DNA of 47,674 nt from Deltaproteobacteria bacterium (GTDB lineage Bacteria; Desulfobacterota; Syntrophobacteria; Syntrophobacterales; Syntrophobacteraceae). Numbering within the stretch: position 1 is the first letter of the stretch; each line of letters opens with the position of its first letter. Positions 17,365-28,820 of this stretch are shown piece after piece. The notes below the pieces were generated by a model. It saw only the letters and a program-made list of their open reading frames with translations, made no database searches and was not told the origin of the DNA. The DNA lies in the NCBI GenBank assembly GCA_021813685.1, contig JAKAJS010000168.1:1-47674 (forward strand), read 5' to 3'. The position numbers and the translations under genes are program-made.

Positions 17365-18123
17365 ATGAAGCTGCTTTTGACCAATGACGACGGGATTTTT
17401 TCCAAGGGTATAGAGGCCCTTTTCCACGCTTTGTCGGCTGAGCACGAGGTGATTGTTGTCGCTCCGGAAACCGAACAGAGCGCGATCGGGCATGCGATCA
17501 CCATACTCGAGCCCTTGCGTGTGAACGAGGTAAAACGCAACGGCCGTTTTTTCGGTTACGCCCTAAAGGGCACCCCCGCCGACTGCGTGAAGATCGCGGT
17601 AAGCGAGCTGATGGACCAGCCGCCCGACATGGTGGTCTCAGGCATCAACCTCGGGGCCAACGTAGGGGTGGATGTAATCTATTCGGGCACGGTTTCGGCC
17701 GCAACGGAGGCTGCGGTTCTCGGCCTGCCCTCCATAGCCATTTCGATCGATTCCTTTACCTCTGCGGATTTTAGCGCCGCCACCGAATTTATCCCCAAAC
17801 TGGTCGCGCTAGCAGGAAAAGAGGGGCTGCCGACCGGGGTGAGCCTCAATGTCAATGTCCCCAACCTGCCGGCCGATAAAATCAGCGGCGTGCGCATAAC
17901 GCGGCAGGGAACCCAGAGGTATGTGGAAAAATACGACCGGCGAATCGATCCGCGAAAGCACGTCTACTATTGGCTGACAAATGAATCGGTCGTGCGGGAT
18001 GAGGACCCGGAGGCGGACTCTTGCGCCCTTGCCTCCGGCTATATTTCCGTCACTCCGATTCATCACGATCTGACCAGTTATGCGACGCTCGAAACGCTCA
18101 GAAGATGGGGAGCGTCACTTTAG
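17365..18123 (+). CDS. surE: 5'/3'-nucleotidase SurE
   Basis: Metal-dependent nucleoside monophosphate phosphatase implicated in stationary-phase survival. 252 residues. The N-terminal metal site LLTNDDG (Asp8, Asp9), the SAIGHAIT segment, KGTPADCVK and VSGINLGANVG with YSGTVSAA are all diagnostic. It stands alone 126 bp after the pseudouridine synthase. The usual pcm partner gene is absent. Confidence 0.95.
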   Translation: MKLLLTNDDGIFSKGIEALFHALSAEHEVIVVAPETEQSAIGHAITILEPLRVNEVKRNGRFFGYALKGTPADCVKIAVSELMDQPPDMVVSGINLGANVGVDVIYSGTVSAATEAAVLGLPSIAISIDSFTSADFSAATEFIPKLVALAGKEGLPTGVSLNVNVPNLPADKISGVRITRQGTQRYVEKYDRRIDPRKHVYYWLTNESVVRDEDPEADSCALASGYISVTPIHHDLTSYATLETLRRWGASL

Positions 18124-18292
18124 CACCTATCCGGCAACCCGTGTTCCCGGCTAAGGAGCTTTATCCTGGCCCTCGGTCCTGTCTCTCCGATAGAATTTCT
18201 CGCCCATTTGGAAACCGGGCGTGTGAAGCCGTGGAGCAGAGCCTTGCAGAGATTCGCCAAGTCAATCGGTATAAGGATCAAGGTCACATTTT

Positions 18293-19480
18293 TCATGTCT
18301 TGGCTTTACCTTTTTTAGACGCATTTTTCGACGGCCCTGGCGGAAGTTCAAGACGTCTTGCATCGCCAAATAATTCCACTGTTGCAAGATTCGGTGGCCT
18401 GAAACGAATTCGGACGTGACCAAAAGAGCTATCGAGGGCCCTTATGTTTCTCACGGCCTCCTTTATCGCCTTTTCAATAGTGTGATCTCTTTTGACGCTC
18501 TTTTTCTCTACCCCACAGGTCATGAAAACGTTTGGCGTATATGACAACAGACGCCGCACATCATCGTCAGTCGGCAATTTCACGTTTCCTCTATGGAAAG
18601 GTGTGAGGACCGCAACGGGTTGTCCGGTCAGCATATCCTGCCAAACTCTATCATGATGACCTGTCTTAGAGCCGTGGTGCGGGATTTTAAAAGCCGATGA
18701 TTTTCCGTCTTCTGGAGAATGGGCATTAATGATGGCAGACCAACCAGTCTCAGGTTCACCTCTTTCCTCAAGATCCGCACCCAGAAGAATTGAAAAATTT
18801 CCAACCTGCAGGCGGACTACCACCGAGGCATTATTGGGAGTGATAGGAGGCACCCATCCTTTGGTCTCCCCTGCATTCGGCAATAGTTTCGCGAATTCGA
18901 GCCTAGAGGCTAGGACCGCAGAATCGGACGGTGACAGAGAAACGACCTCGCACCTAACCAACGCGCTTTCACCGTTATCTATTACGTCTTTCCATATGGT
19001 ACGTCCTTGAATCGCAAAGAATGGAACGTGATTACGATCCCGCAATATCTCTATGACTCGATGTAATTCATCAGTCCCGGAACTGTCTATCATTGTTTCC
19101 GATCCGGACATAACAAGCTGAAGAAATTCATTAAATTTCAATGCGTCGGATAAGACGAGCCGGGCAGATTTACAGGCTTCAAAAGTTTCAGCGAGTCCGC
19201 GAATGTGGTCGTCATGCCAGTGAGTGGCTATGATCTGTTTAACCGATACTGAGGGATCGATATTCAACATTTTGAAGTAGGAAAGGACGGCCGGGCTTTT
19301 TGTATGGATATCAATACAGGAGTCAACTATGAACCAATGATCAAGACCTAGATGAATGGCTATGCACTCGCCGTAGCCCGGCCCAAATATCGAGATTTCT
19401 ATTTCGTCAGGTTTCGGAAAAAGATTCAGATTCGTCCCACCCGAGATAATCTCTAATTTCGGCCGCTCTTCTTCGGGCAT
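18293..19480 (-). CDS. ComEC-like metallo-beta-lactamase-fold hydrolase of an unknown three-gene cassette
   Basis: 395 residues. The metal motif HWHDDH (about residues 87-92) follows strand EISIFGPGYGECIAIH. Later metal-site segments ILLGADLEERGE and FKIPHHGSKTGHHD match the soluble hydrolase domain of ComEC/Rec2-type proteins. No signal peptide or membrane helix, so it is cytoplasmic. The start is the ATG at 19480 (MPEEERPK), which lies 74 nt inside the preceding gene; no usable later start precedes the fold. It is the last gene of a three-gene unit with overlapping ends. The substrate (nucleic acid, nucleotide or other) is unknown. The Lys-rich C-terminal tail is compatible with nucleic-acid binding. 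The region is visibly AT-richer than its neighbours, suggesting acquisition. Confidence 0.8.
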   Translation of the reverse strand: MPEEERPKLEIISGGTNLNLFPKPDEIEISIFGPGYGECIAIHLGLDHWFIVDSCIDIHTKSPAVLSYFKMLNIDPSVSVKQIIATHWHDDHIRGLAETFEACKSARLVLSDALKFNEFLQLVMSGSETMIDSSGTDELHRVIEILRDRNHVPFFAIQGRTIWKDVIDNGESALVRCEVVSLSPSDSAVLASRLEFAKLLPNAGETKGWVPPITPNNASVVVRLQVGNFSILLGADLEERGEPETGWSAIINAHSPEDGKSSAFKIPHHGSKTGHHDRVWQDMLTGQPVAVLTPFHRGNVKLPTDDDVRRLLSYTPNVFMTCGVEKKSVKRDHTIEKAIKEAVRNIRALDSSFGHVRIRFRPPNLATVELFGDARRLELPPGPSKNASKKGKAKT

Positions 19481-19985
19481 TTTCAATTTCTCTTTTTGTC
19501 CAGGTTGGAAGCCTTCTGAATCGGATTATGGAGCCTCTGGTTCTCTGGCCACCCGCTGCATCATGGTATCCGATATTCCAATAAAAGACGGCGCCAACTC
19601 GCAGCAACGGCAGATCACCTGCAGAAATTTCGCTGATTGCGAACTCTGCTTCTTCATCCGGGTCGTCTGAGGATATACTTACAAGTTTGGCGAAGAAAGA
19701 TTCGTCCGTGACCCTGGTAACCACGCCCTCCCATTTATGGAGTGATACAAATCGCTCCCGAAGGTAAGCGGTAGGTCGAATTAACATGAGATCGAGGTCC
19801 GCTCCCGATAAAGAAGCTGTTCCTAAACGTTCCATGCTGGATGCTAGCGGTATTTCAGAAGCCGGTGCGGTCAAATAAGACAAAACCTGAGCCTTTGGCA
19901 TGTTCTGAAACTTAGCTAATGGTTCCATCCTTGCTTTGTGACTTTCTGAGTCGATGGTCAAATCCACCGCGACTTGTGCCATCAT
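19407..19985 (-). CDS. Cassette middle gene, unknown function
   Basis: 192 residues from MMAQVAVDL. Acidic, no membrane segment or signal. The centre (about 75-160) is a predicted beta-rich domain with RERFVSLHKWEGVVTRV, a DDPDEEAEF acidic patch and GAVFYWNIGYHD, ending in a basic helix (RRLPTWTKREIENARRR). I do not recognise a named family. Its ATG overlaps the TGA of the upstream gene (ATGA), and the end overlaps the metallo-hydrolase gene by 74 nt, so the three products are probably made together. Confidence 0.75.
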   Translation of the reverse strand: MMAQVAVDLTIDSESHKARMEPLAKFQNMPKAQVLSYLTAPASEIPLASSMERLGTASLSGADLDLMLIRPTAYLRERFVSLHKWEGVVTRVTDESFFAKLVSISSDDPDEEAEFAISEISAGDLPLLRVGAVFYWNIGYHDAAGGQRTRGSIIRFRRLPTWTKREIENARRRAAEIRDYLGWDESESFSET

Positions 19986-20641
19986 TTTACGTTCTCCAAT
20001 ACCTTTTTGAAAATATCGGTGCACCGCTTGGATGATTCGGTCCAGTGATCTTCCAGGATACCGATAATTTCATCTGCGCCAAGCGCAGATGCAGGGTCTT
20101 TCGATTCGAAATGATCATTTATTCTAACATATATGCCAGGATGAAAAAGCGTAGACGGCTCAACCGTGACGTTGATTTTTCCCCTGAGACTATCCGGTCG
20201 GACTCCGGTAACCGTGAGCGATCCCATTCCGGGTTTTATCAATACCCCCTCCCACATCTGCGGTGGTGCAAGAGTATGGCCGATGGCGTGCCATTTTTTT
20301 TCAGACTCCACCCTGAAATGGGCTTCCCGATTAATGCCCATCATCTTCACGGGCGTGTGCCTAAGGAGCCTGAATGTACCAACCACAAGGTCCCTGATCA
20401 CCTCATCATATGGCTCCTGTTGGGTTCCGGCCGAAAATCTTTCACGAGTAACTTCAATGCGTAGCCATCCCAATAGAAAGATAACCACCTCTGGATGGAT
20501 GATTTCAATCCGGGCGCTTTCCACTTCCGAGGGCTGGATAAGGCCCTCCGCACCAAACCATGCGGGCTGGAAGATTTTGGGATTAAAATCGCCGACGAGA
20601 ACGATTTGGTGTCCCTGTTGCTCCGGCTTGTGAGAAGGCAT
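19982..20641 (-). CDS. Cassette first gene, unknown function
   Basis: 219 residues beginning MPSHKPEQQG. Soluble alpha/beta protein with conserved-looking blocks GDFNPKIFQPAWF, ARIEIIHPEV, FRLLRHTPVKMMGINREAHF and TVEPSTLFHPGIYVRINDHFE. No nuclease, helicase or kinase motif can be seen. It is the promoter-proximal gene of the cassette; a promoter with an overlapping palindrome lies 62-96 bp upstream. It has no clear Shine-Dalgarno site. The sporadic look of the sequence fits an accessory or defence gene, but that is inference. Confidence 0.75.
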   Translation of the reverse strand: MPSHKPEQQGHQIVLVGDFNPKIFQPAWFGAEGLIQPSEVESARIEIIHPEVVIFLLGWLRIEVTRERFSAGTQQEPYDEVIRDLVVGTFRLLRHTPVKMMGINREAHFRVESEKKWHAIGHTLAPPQMWEGVLIKPGMGSLTVTGVRPDSLRGKINVTVEPSTLFHPGIYVRINDHFESKDPASALGADEIIGILEDHWTESSKRCTDIFKKVLENVK

Positions 20642-20702
20642 ATTCGAATCTTTCGTTATGCTTTTGACACTTTAATCACGTTTTCGGAATTAAGCCGAAA
20701 TA

Positions 20703-20737
20703 ACTTTAGTGAAAATAGCAAAATAGTCAAACTATTT
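20703..20737 (-). promoter_or_regulatory. Promoter with overlapping palindromic operator for the cassette
   Basis: On the minus strand TTGACT (20730-20725) and TAAAGT (20708-20703) are separated by 16 bp, a fair sigma70 pair. The -35 box sits inside the perfect palindrome AAATAGT-3 bp-ACTATTT (20721-20737), the size of a dimeric repressor site. A second small inverted repeat, TTTCGG/CCGAAA, lies between this and the start. No candidate regulator gene is adjacent. Confidence 0.5.
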
Positions 20738-20924
20738 AGGCTTCAGCCTCCCGATTTACCAGGGCGGATTCGATTTGCCAAACGGAAACCAGAAATGGCA
20801 ATAGAAGCGGTAACCAGAAGCGATAAACAGAAACGGAAAAATGCAAAAGGGGAAGAGAATACAAAATAAATCTGGAAAAAACGGACATTCCTGAGGCGGA
20901 CCTATGGGCAATCCCGGAAAGATG

Positions 20925-20952
20925 GGTGGGCGCAAGTCTTATCGCGCCCACC
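20925..20952. terminator. Hairpin downstream of the baeRF gene, in a 346-bp gap
   Basis: A 9-bp stem GGTGGGCGC (20925-20933) pairs with 20944-20952 across a 10-base loop, without a T-run. It follows the minus-strand gene ending at 20988. The rest of the gap 20642-20987 holds the cassette promoter and, at about 20770-20850, a purine-rich degenerate stretch of CAGAA-containing units; no gene is seen. Confidence 0.55.
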
Positions 20953-20987
20953 AAAACGGTGTGTTTACTGGCACCGACACTTACCGG

Positions 20988-22133
20988 CTAGTACCTGAAA
21001 ATGGCGGCGGCATCTTTGCCGGGCATCTCGGGCGAACTCAGTCCATAGACATTTGCGCCGTTAAGATAGGCGTGGGCAAAGGTCAGGTCGAGCAGGTCCT
21101 CGTCCCCGGGTTGCCGCTCCGAATGAACCTCTACGTTGCCCGAGGCCGGGTCGTATCTGCCCCACTGCTGCGCGTCGGTGTCTACAAAGAGCGTATCGAC
21201 TCTTCCCGAAACGGCGCCGGGCAAAATGTCTGCGATGCTCGCGGAGGCGAGCGGGCCTCCGAGCAGCTCGCTGCACCGCCCGATTGCCTGCGTTTTTTCC
21301 CTGTTGAAATAGGCAGATATGAGCGGCAGCCCTTTTTTGTGAAGTTCGAGCGAATCGATTTCGTCGGGGTTGCCCTCGATGAACTCGCCCAGCGTGTTTT
21401 TGTAGATTTCCGCCTGTTTGAACATCGGAAAAAGATATTCCACGCCGGCAAAGACAAGAGGAATCTTTTCCTGCCGGAAGACCGGGCGAAGGCTCTCCTT
21501 TAAGTTTTGAAACCACCTCCTGAGGCGATCCTTTTCCGATTCGACTGCACCTCCGTGTCCGTGGACCATTTGGGCCGTACCGGGATTGGAAGTCTGAGAG
21601 CTCATCCTGAAAAGTGGAATCGATTCTTCTCCGGTGCCCAGAGCTTCCCGCATGCTCCGCGGCACACCTTCGAGTTCGATTTCATTTGCCCCGAATTCCG
21701 TGCATTCAAAAAGTCGCAGCGATTTTTGGCTGACGGCCATGATAAAGAATCTCTTGCGGCCATGCAACAGGGGTGCGAGCGGCTTCAAACAGAATCGCCG
21801 TCCGATGTGCAGCCGTTCGTAGAAACGGAGCGGAAGCTTGAAATACTTGAAGAAGTTTCTGGAGATGAACATGCTCAGGCCGTCGGCCAGGCGGCGAGTG
21901 GAAGCGGTTTCCTTCAAAAATTGCTGTGCGGGCTGGAGAAGCTCCCTGGCCTCGGAGGCGCGTACGCCTCCTGCCACCAGACCTTTTTCGGCCTCTCGCA
22001 GTAGGTTATCCAGTCGGATCGGATCCTGCAGCGTCTCGCGTCCCGCCCGGTGTGTGGGCAGATAGAGTGACACGCAGGAGTCGCTGCTCTTGCGCATCAG
22101 TTCCCTGATTTCATCCTGTAAGACGAGATCCAT
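20988..22133 (-). CDS. baeRF-family (bacterial archaeo-eukaryotic release factor-like) protein
   Basis: 381 residues. The N-terminal region CVSLYLPTHRAG...QDPIRLDNLLREAE and the domain order match the bacterial relatives of eukaryotic release factor eRF1/Pelota (family 3 type). The sequence ends with HAYLNGANVYGL, as in that family. Members are suspected to act at ribosomes under stress; the role here is unproven. The start is the ATG at 22133, ten bases after AAGGAGG; that ribosome site itself spans an upstream in-frame ATG at 22154, which is therefore rejected. Confidence 0.8.
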   Translation of the reverse strand: MDLVLQDEIRELMRKSSDSCVSLYLPTHRAGRETLQDPIRLDNLLREAEKGLVAGGVRASEARELLQPAQQFLKETASTRRLADGLSMFISRNFFKYFKLPLRFYERLHIGRRFCLKPLAPLLHGRKRFFIMAVSQKSLRLFECTEFGANEIELEGVPRSMREALGTGEESIPLFRMSSQTSNPGTAQMVHGHGGAVESEKDRLRRWFQNLKESLRPVFRQEKIPLVFAGVEYLFPMFKQAEIYKNTLGEFIEGNPDEIDSLELHKKGLPLISAYFNREKTQAIGRCSELLGGPLASASIADILPGAVSGRVDTLFVDTDAQQWGRYDPASGNVEVHSERQPGDEDLLDLTFAHAYLNGANVYGLSSPEMPGKDAAAIFRY

Positions 22134-22240
22134 AGCTTTCCGGCCTCCTTGCATAGGTTTGTACAGCCCCTTTTCACAAGATAAGCACTGGAAATCATCA
22201 GTCGATCAAACAGGAAATATGGTTGGAGCCGGGGTGCCCT

Positions 22241-23290
22241 TCACTTTCCCTGGTTCATTCCGATCTCCGGGTCATGCTCCATTTCATGTTTCAGATCGCG
22301 TTCGAGCAGTTCGGAGACGACGAGCAGCGGATCTTTTTCTTCATAGAGCACCCGGTAGACCTGCTCGCAAATGGGCATTTCGACTTCCATTTTCTGGGCA
22401 AGCATGTGGATGGATTTGGCGGTGACGACCCCTTCGGCCACCTGGCGCATCTGGCCGAGAATGTCTTTGAGCTTCCTGCCTTTGGCCAGCTGCATTCCGA
22501 CCGTGCGGTTTCGGCTGAGATCCCCGGTGCAGGTGAGCAGAAGATCTCCTATGCCGGCAAGGCCCGAGAAGGTGAGGGGGTGTGCGCCCATCTTGACGCC
22601 GAGCCGGGAGATTTCGGCCAGGCCCCGGGTAATGAGGGCGGCCCGGGCGTTGTAGCCGAACGAAAGGCCGTCGCAGACGCCTGCGGCAAGGGCTATGACA
22701 TTTTTCGAGGCGCCGGCTACCTCGACTCCGGTAACATCAAGGCTGGTGTAAATGCGGAACCTGGGCGCGGAGAGGGCCTTCTGGACCTCCAGGGTGATTT
22801 CCATATCGGGCCCGGCCAGGGTGACCGCTGTGGGAATTCCCCGCATCACTTCATGGGCAAAGGAAGGGCCGGAGAGGCAGAGAATCCTTACCCCGCTTCC
22901 CTTGGGGAGCAGTTCTTGCCAAATGCCCGACATGGTGAGAAGCGTATCGTTTTCAATGCCCTTGGTCGCATTGACGATGACGGCGTCCCGCTGCAGATGG
23001 GGAAGGAGGCTCCCGGCCACACCGCGATAGACGTGGGAGGGAACGACCATCACCAGCAGGCGGCAGGCCTGTGCGATTTCCTCGACAGCGCTATTTGCGT
23101 GCACATTTTCATGCAGCGTGAAGCCTGGAAGATATACGTTATTTTCCCGCGTTTTGCGTATGGTCTCGCACAGGTCTTTTTCAAAGACCCAGAGATGCAC
23201 CTGCAAACCGTTTGCGGCGAGCGTGTGGGCGATAGTGGTGCCCCAGGCCCCGGCCCCGATCACACCGACCGGTCCCAAATTGTCGATCAA
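22241..23290 (-). CDS. gpsA: Glycerol-3-phosphate dehydrogenase [NAD(P)+]
   Basis: Makes sn-glycerol-3-phosphate for phospholipids. 349 residues. The NAD-binding GVIGAGAWGTTIA is at about residue 9; NATKGIE, LSGPSFAHEV, the catalytic lysine in ASKNVIALA and GLAGIGDLLLTCT are diagnostic. The start is a TTG two bases after the gyrA stop, served by AGAGGAAG lying in the last codons of gyrA, so translation is probably coupled. It is the third or fourth gene of the gyrB operon. Confidence 0.95.
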   Translation of the reverse strand: MIDNLGPVGVIGAGAWGTTIAHTLAANGLQVHLWVFEKDLCETIRKTRENNVYLPGFTLHENVHANSAVEEIAQACRLLVMVVPSHVYRGVAGSLLPHLQRDAVIVNATKGIENDTLLTMSGIWQELLPKGSGVRILCLSGPSFAHEVMRGIPTAVTLAGPDMEITLEVQKALSAPRFRIYTSLDVTGVEVAGASKNVIALAAGVCDGLSFGYNARAALITRGLAEISRLGVKMGAHPLTFSGLAGIGDLLLTCTGDLSRNRTVGMQLAKGRKLKDILGQMRQVAEGVVTAKSIHMLAQKMEVEMPICEQVYRVLYEEKDPLLVVSELLERDLKHEMEHDPEIGMNQGK

Positions 23291-23292
23291 TG

Positions 23293-25740
23293 CTATTCTT
23301 CCTCTCTTGTTTCTTCTTTTGAATCTTCTTTGGGATTTTCAGCTTCGTCGAGAACGGTAAGATCGACGACTTTTTCGCCTTCATCGAGGCCGATGAGCTT
23401 TACTCCCTGAGTTACCCTGCCAATTTTGCTGATTTGCGAAACAGACATTCGTATGAGCCGGCCCTTGTCCGTGATCAGCATGATCCCGTTTTCTTCGGCG
23501 ACCTGGCGGAAGCCGACCACGGAGCCGTTGCGCTCGGTTACCCGGATATTGAGCACTCCCTGCCCGCCCCGGCCCTGGCAACGGTAGTCTTCCTCGGGCG
23601 TGCGCTTGCCGAATCCTTTTTCCGTAACCACCAGGATGCACTTGTGCGGATCGATCACGTCCATTCCGACCAGTCCGCCGTCTTTTATGTTCATTCCGCG
23701 GATGCCCCGGCTGACACGTCCGAGCGGCCGGAATTCGCCTTCACTTATCCGGATGCATTTGCCCTCGCGGCTCATGAGGAAAATGTCGCGCTCCCCGTCG
23801 GTGATCACAACCGAAATGAGCTCATCGTTATCGTCCAGATTGATCGCCCGTATGCCGGTCGACCTGGGGTTGGAGTAGGCGGAGAGCTCGGTTTTCTTAA
23901 TGATCCCGTTTCTGGTGGCCATCACCGCATAAAGGCCCGGGGAGAACTCGCGGACCGGCAGGATGGTCTGGATCTTTTCGCCGGACTGAAGCGGAAGAAG
24001 GTTCACCGCGGCCTTGCCCAGGGCCGTGGGGCCCACTTCGGGTATTTCGTAGACTTTTAGCCGGAACACCTGCCCCCGGTTGGTGAAAAGCAGAAGATAG
24101 TCGAGGGTGAGGGCCGTAAACAGGCTCGTAACCACGTCTTCTTCGCGCGTGCTCATGCCGGTGCGGCCTTTGCCGCCCCGGTTCTGGTTGCGATAGACCG
24201 ACAGCGGGGTCCTCTTGAGATACCCGGCCCGAGACATCGTCACCACCATCTCTTCGCTGGCGATGAGGTCTTCGAGACAAATATCTCCGGCATCCGGAAT
24301 GATCTCGGTCCTGCGCGCTTCGCCGAACTCGTCGATCAGCTCCTGGAGTTCGTTCCGTACGACCTGGTCGACCAGGGCGGCGGAGGCGAGGATGCTTTTC
24401 AGCCGTTCGATCTCCTTCATGATGTCGAGGTAGTCCTGAATGATTTTTTCCCGCTCGAGCCCGGTGAGGCGCTGGAGCCGCATATTGAGGATTTCCTGCG
24501 CCTGAATTTCACTGAAATCGAACCGTTCAATGAGGCCCCGCCTGGCTTCGGGCGGATTCGGGGCCGAGCGTATGAGCGCGATCACCGCGTCGAGATTGTC
24601 GAGGGCTTTCTTCAATCCTTCGAGGATATGAGCGCGCTTCTCGGCTTGCCTGAGTTCGTAGCGGGTGCGCTTGACGACGACCTCGCGGCGAAAGTCGAGA
24701 AAATGCTGGAGGATGTCCCTGAGGTTCATCACCTCGGGCCTGTTGTCCACCACCGCGAGCATTATGATCCCGAAGGTGGTCTCGATCGCCGTGTTCTTGT
24801 AGAGCTGATTTTCGACGACCTTGGGGTCTTCGCCCTGGCGCAGGGTGAGCACGACGCGCATTCCCTGGCGGTCGGATTCATCGCGGATGTCCTGGATGCC
24901 CTCGATCCGTTTCGCCTTCACCAGTTCTGCGATACGCTCGAGCAGCCTCGCCTTGTTCACCTGGTAGGGAAGCTCTGTGACGATCAGGTGCTGCTTTCTT
25001 CCCGAGTCTTCGACCTCGACCCGGCCGCGTATCTTGATGACCCCCTTGCCGGTTTCATAGGCTTCGGTGATTCCATCGCAGCCGCACAGATAGCCCGCGG
25101 TAGGAAAGTCGGGCCCCTGGATGTAGCGCATGAGGCCCTTTACTGTCAAAGTCGGATCGTCGAGCAGGGCGATGAGGCCCGAGCAGAGTTCGCGCAGGTT
25201 GTGCGGGGGAATGTTTGTGGCCATTCCGACCGCAATTCCCGAAGAGCCGTTCAAAAGCAGGTTGGGTACCCGCGTCGGAAGCACCGTCGGCTCAAGGAGC
25301 GTATTGTCATAGTTGGGCTGGAAGGGGACCGTTTCCTTCTCGATGTCCCGCATGAATTCCATGCCCAGCTTGGACATGCGGATTTCGGTGTAACGCATTG
25401 CCGCCGGAGGATCGCCGTCGACCGAGCCGAAGTTGCCCTGGCCGTCGACGAGCAGATGGCGCATCGAAAAGTCCTGGGCCATACGGACGGTGGCATCATA
25501 GATGGCCGCATCCCCGTGCGGGTGATACTTACCCATGACGTCTCCGACGATGCGCGCCGACTTCTTGTAGGGCTTGTTGTAGTCGTTGTTGACCTCGTGC
25601 ATCGAAAAGAGGATGCGCCGGTGCACGGGTTTCAGGCCGTCACGCACGTCGGGAATCGCCCGCCCGATTATGACGCTCATCGCATAATCGAGATAGGACA
25701 GCTTTATTTCATCGGCAATGTTTATGGTTTTAAGGTCCAT
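23293..25740 (-). CDS. gyrA: DNA gyrase subunit A
   Basis: Breaks and rejoins DNA in the A2B2 gyrase. 815 residues, usual length. The active-site tyrosine is Tyr117 ([10 protein letters not shown]). The quinolone-resistance region reads [10 protein letters not shown]: alanine (Ala78) stands where E. coli has Ser83, while the Asp87 equivalent (Asp82) is kept. The C-terminal wrapping domain has the GyrA-box variant QNRGGKG. The highly acidic C-terminus (EEETREEE-like) is common. It is preceded by a small coiled-coil gene and followed directly by gpsA. Confidence 0.98.
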   Translation of the reverse strand: MDLKTINIADEIKLSYLDYAMSVIIGRAIPDVRDGLKPVHRRILFSMHEVNNDYNKPYKKSARIVGDVMGKYHPHGDAAIYDATVRMAQDFSMRHLLVDGQGNFGSVDGDPPAAMRYTEIRMSKLGMEFMRDIEKETVPFQPNYDNTLLEPTVLPTRVPNLLLNGSSGIAVGMATNIPPHNLRELCSGLIALLDDPTLTVKGLMRYIQGPDFPTAGYLCGCDGITEAYETGKGVIKIRGRVEVEDSGRKQHLIVTELPYQVNKARLLERIAELVKAKRIEGIQDIRDESDRQGMRVVLTLRQGEDPKVVENQLYKNTAIETTFGIIMLAVVDNRPEVMNLRDILQHFLDFRREVVVKRTRYELRQAEKRAHILEGLKKALDNLDAVIALIRSAPNPPEARRGLIERFDFSEIQAQEILNMRLQRLTGLEREKIIQDYLDIMKEIERLKSILASAALVDQVVRNELQELIDEFGEARRTEIIPDAGDICLEDLIASEEMVVTMSRAGYLKRTPLSVYRNQNRGGKGRTGMSTREEDVVTSLFTALTLDYLLLFTNRGQVFRLKVYEIPEVGPTALGKAAVNLLPLQSGEKIQTILPVREFSPGLYAVMATRNGIIKKTELSAYSNPRSTGIRAINLDDNDELISVVITDGERDIFLMSREGKCIRISEGEFRPLGRVSRGIRGMNIKDGGLVGMDVIDPHKCILVVTEKGFGKRTPEEDYRCQGRGGQGVLNIRVTERNGSVVGFRQVAEENGIMLITDKGRLIRMSVSQISKIGRVTQGVKLIGLDEGEKVVDLTVLDEAENPKEDSKEETREEE

Positions 25741-25771
25741 TGGTTCCGTTCATTCTAAGGAGCGCGCTAAG

Positions 25772-26080
25772 TTATGCGGCTGACTTGCCCCTGTCTTCGA
25801 GGAGCCTGGTAAAGACGTCGCGTTCGATGTTTCGCTGAAATTCGGCGAACATTCGCGCCATATTGGCTTCACAAGCCCGCATCGTGCCCTCAATGGTTCC
25901 TTTGAGGCGGGAGACGCGCTGCTCCAGGTCCCCCACGCGCTTGTTCACTTCCTTGAGGTCGTTTCTCAGAATCCCCGCTTCTTCCTTAAGGCTCGCCCTC
26001 AAGCTTTCCACCTCCGGCTTCATGGCTTCCCGGACGGCGAGTTGAAAAGCTTCCTTGCTAAGCGTGTCGATCCATCCCAT
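25772..26080 (-). CDS. Small coiled-coil protein between gyrB and gyrA
   Basis: 102 residues. A predicted helix/coiled coil spans about residues 20-95, with heptad-like Leu/Val spacing (LRASLKEEAG, LEQRVSRLKG). No signal or membrane segment. The ATG has GAGGAG upstream and the gene sits 22 bp after gyrB and 31 bp before gyrA, so it belongs to the operon. No known function is recognised. Its position suggests constitutive co-expression with gyrase, but a direct link to gyrase is only a guess. Confidence 0.75.
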   Translation of the reverse strand: MGWIDTLSKEAFQLAVREAMKPEVESLRASLKEEAGILRNDLKEVNKRVGDLEQRVSRLKGTIEGTMRACEANMARMFAEFQRNIERDVFTRLLEDRGKSAA

Positions 26081-26102
26081 GATAGTGGCTCCTCGACGCC
26101 CT

Positions 26103-28592
<2,490 letters not shown>

Positions 28593-28619
28593 TTATTGGA
28601 ACTTCGAGGAAAACGACTA

Positions 28620-28648
28620 TTTATAACACTTTTCCGGGTCTATTTCAA
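28620..28648 (-). promoter_or_regulatory. sigma70 promoter for the gyrB operon
   Basis: On the minus strand TTGAAA (28648-28643), 17 bp, TATAAA (28625-28620): both boxes match consensus at five of six positions with ideal spacing. Transcription would begin near 28612, giving a leader of about 90 nt before the gyrB ATG. It lies in the 297-bp gap 28524-28820, which also holds a GC-rich hairpin repeat and no gene. Confidence 0.72.
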
Positions 28649-28727
28649 TGTAAATCGCCGGAGGGGCGGATCGGCAGGCCGAGGGGAGAAAAAAAGGCGA
28701 GAGGCAAAAAGTCGAGACAAAAGGAAA

Positions 28728-28760
28728 AGAGCGGGGGCTTTCGCCCCCCGCACCCCCCTT
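28728..28760. repeat. GC-rich hairpin repeat, copy 2
   Basis: GAGCGGGGGC-TTTC-GCCCCC followed by CGCACCCCC, nearly identical to the sequence at 3161-3189 between trpD and trpC. Stem GGGGGC (28733-28738) pairs with 28743-28748. It lies upstream of the gyrB promoter and downstream of the response-regulator gene, which it could terminate. Confidence 0.7.
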
Positions 28761-28820
28761 CGCCGCTGTGCGGCTCATGCTAAGGGACAGAATTGTCTCC
28801 AGGCGCGATTAGTTCAGTCG

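Noticed and set aside
24628-25758. A 376-codon plus-strand open frame opposite gyrA.
   Set aside because: Antisense to the catalytic core of gyrA, no domain seen.
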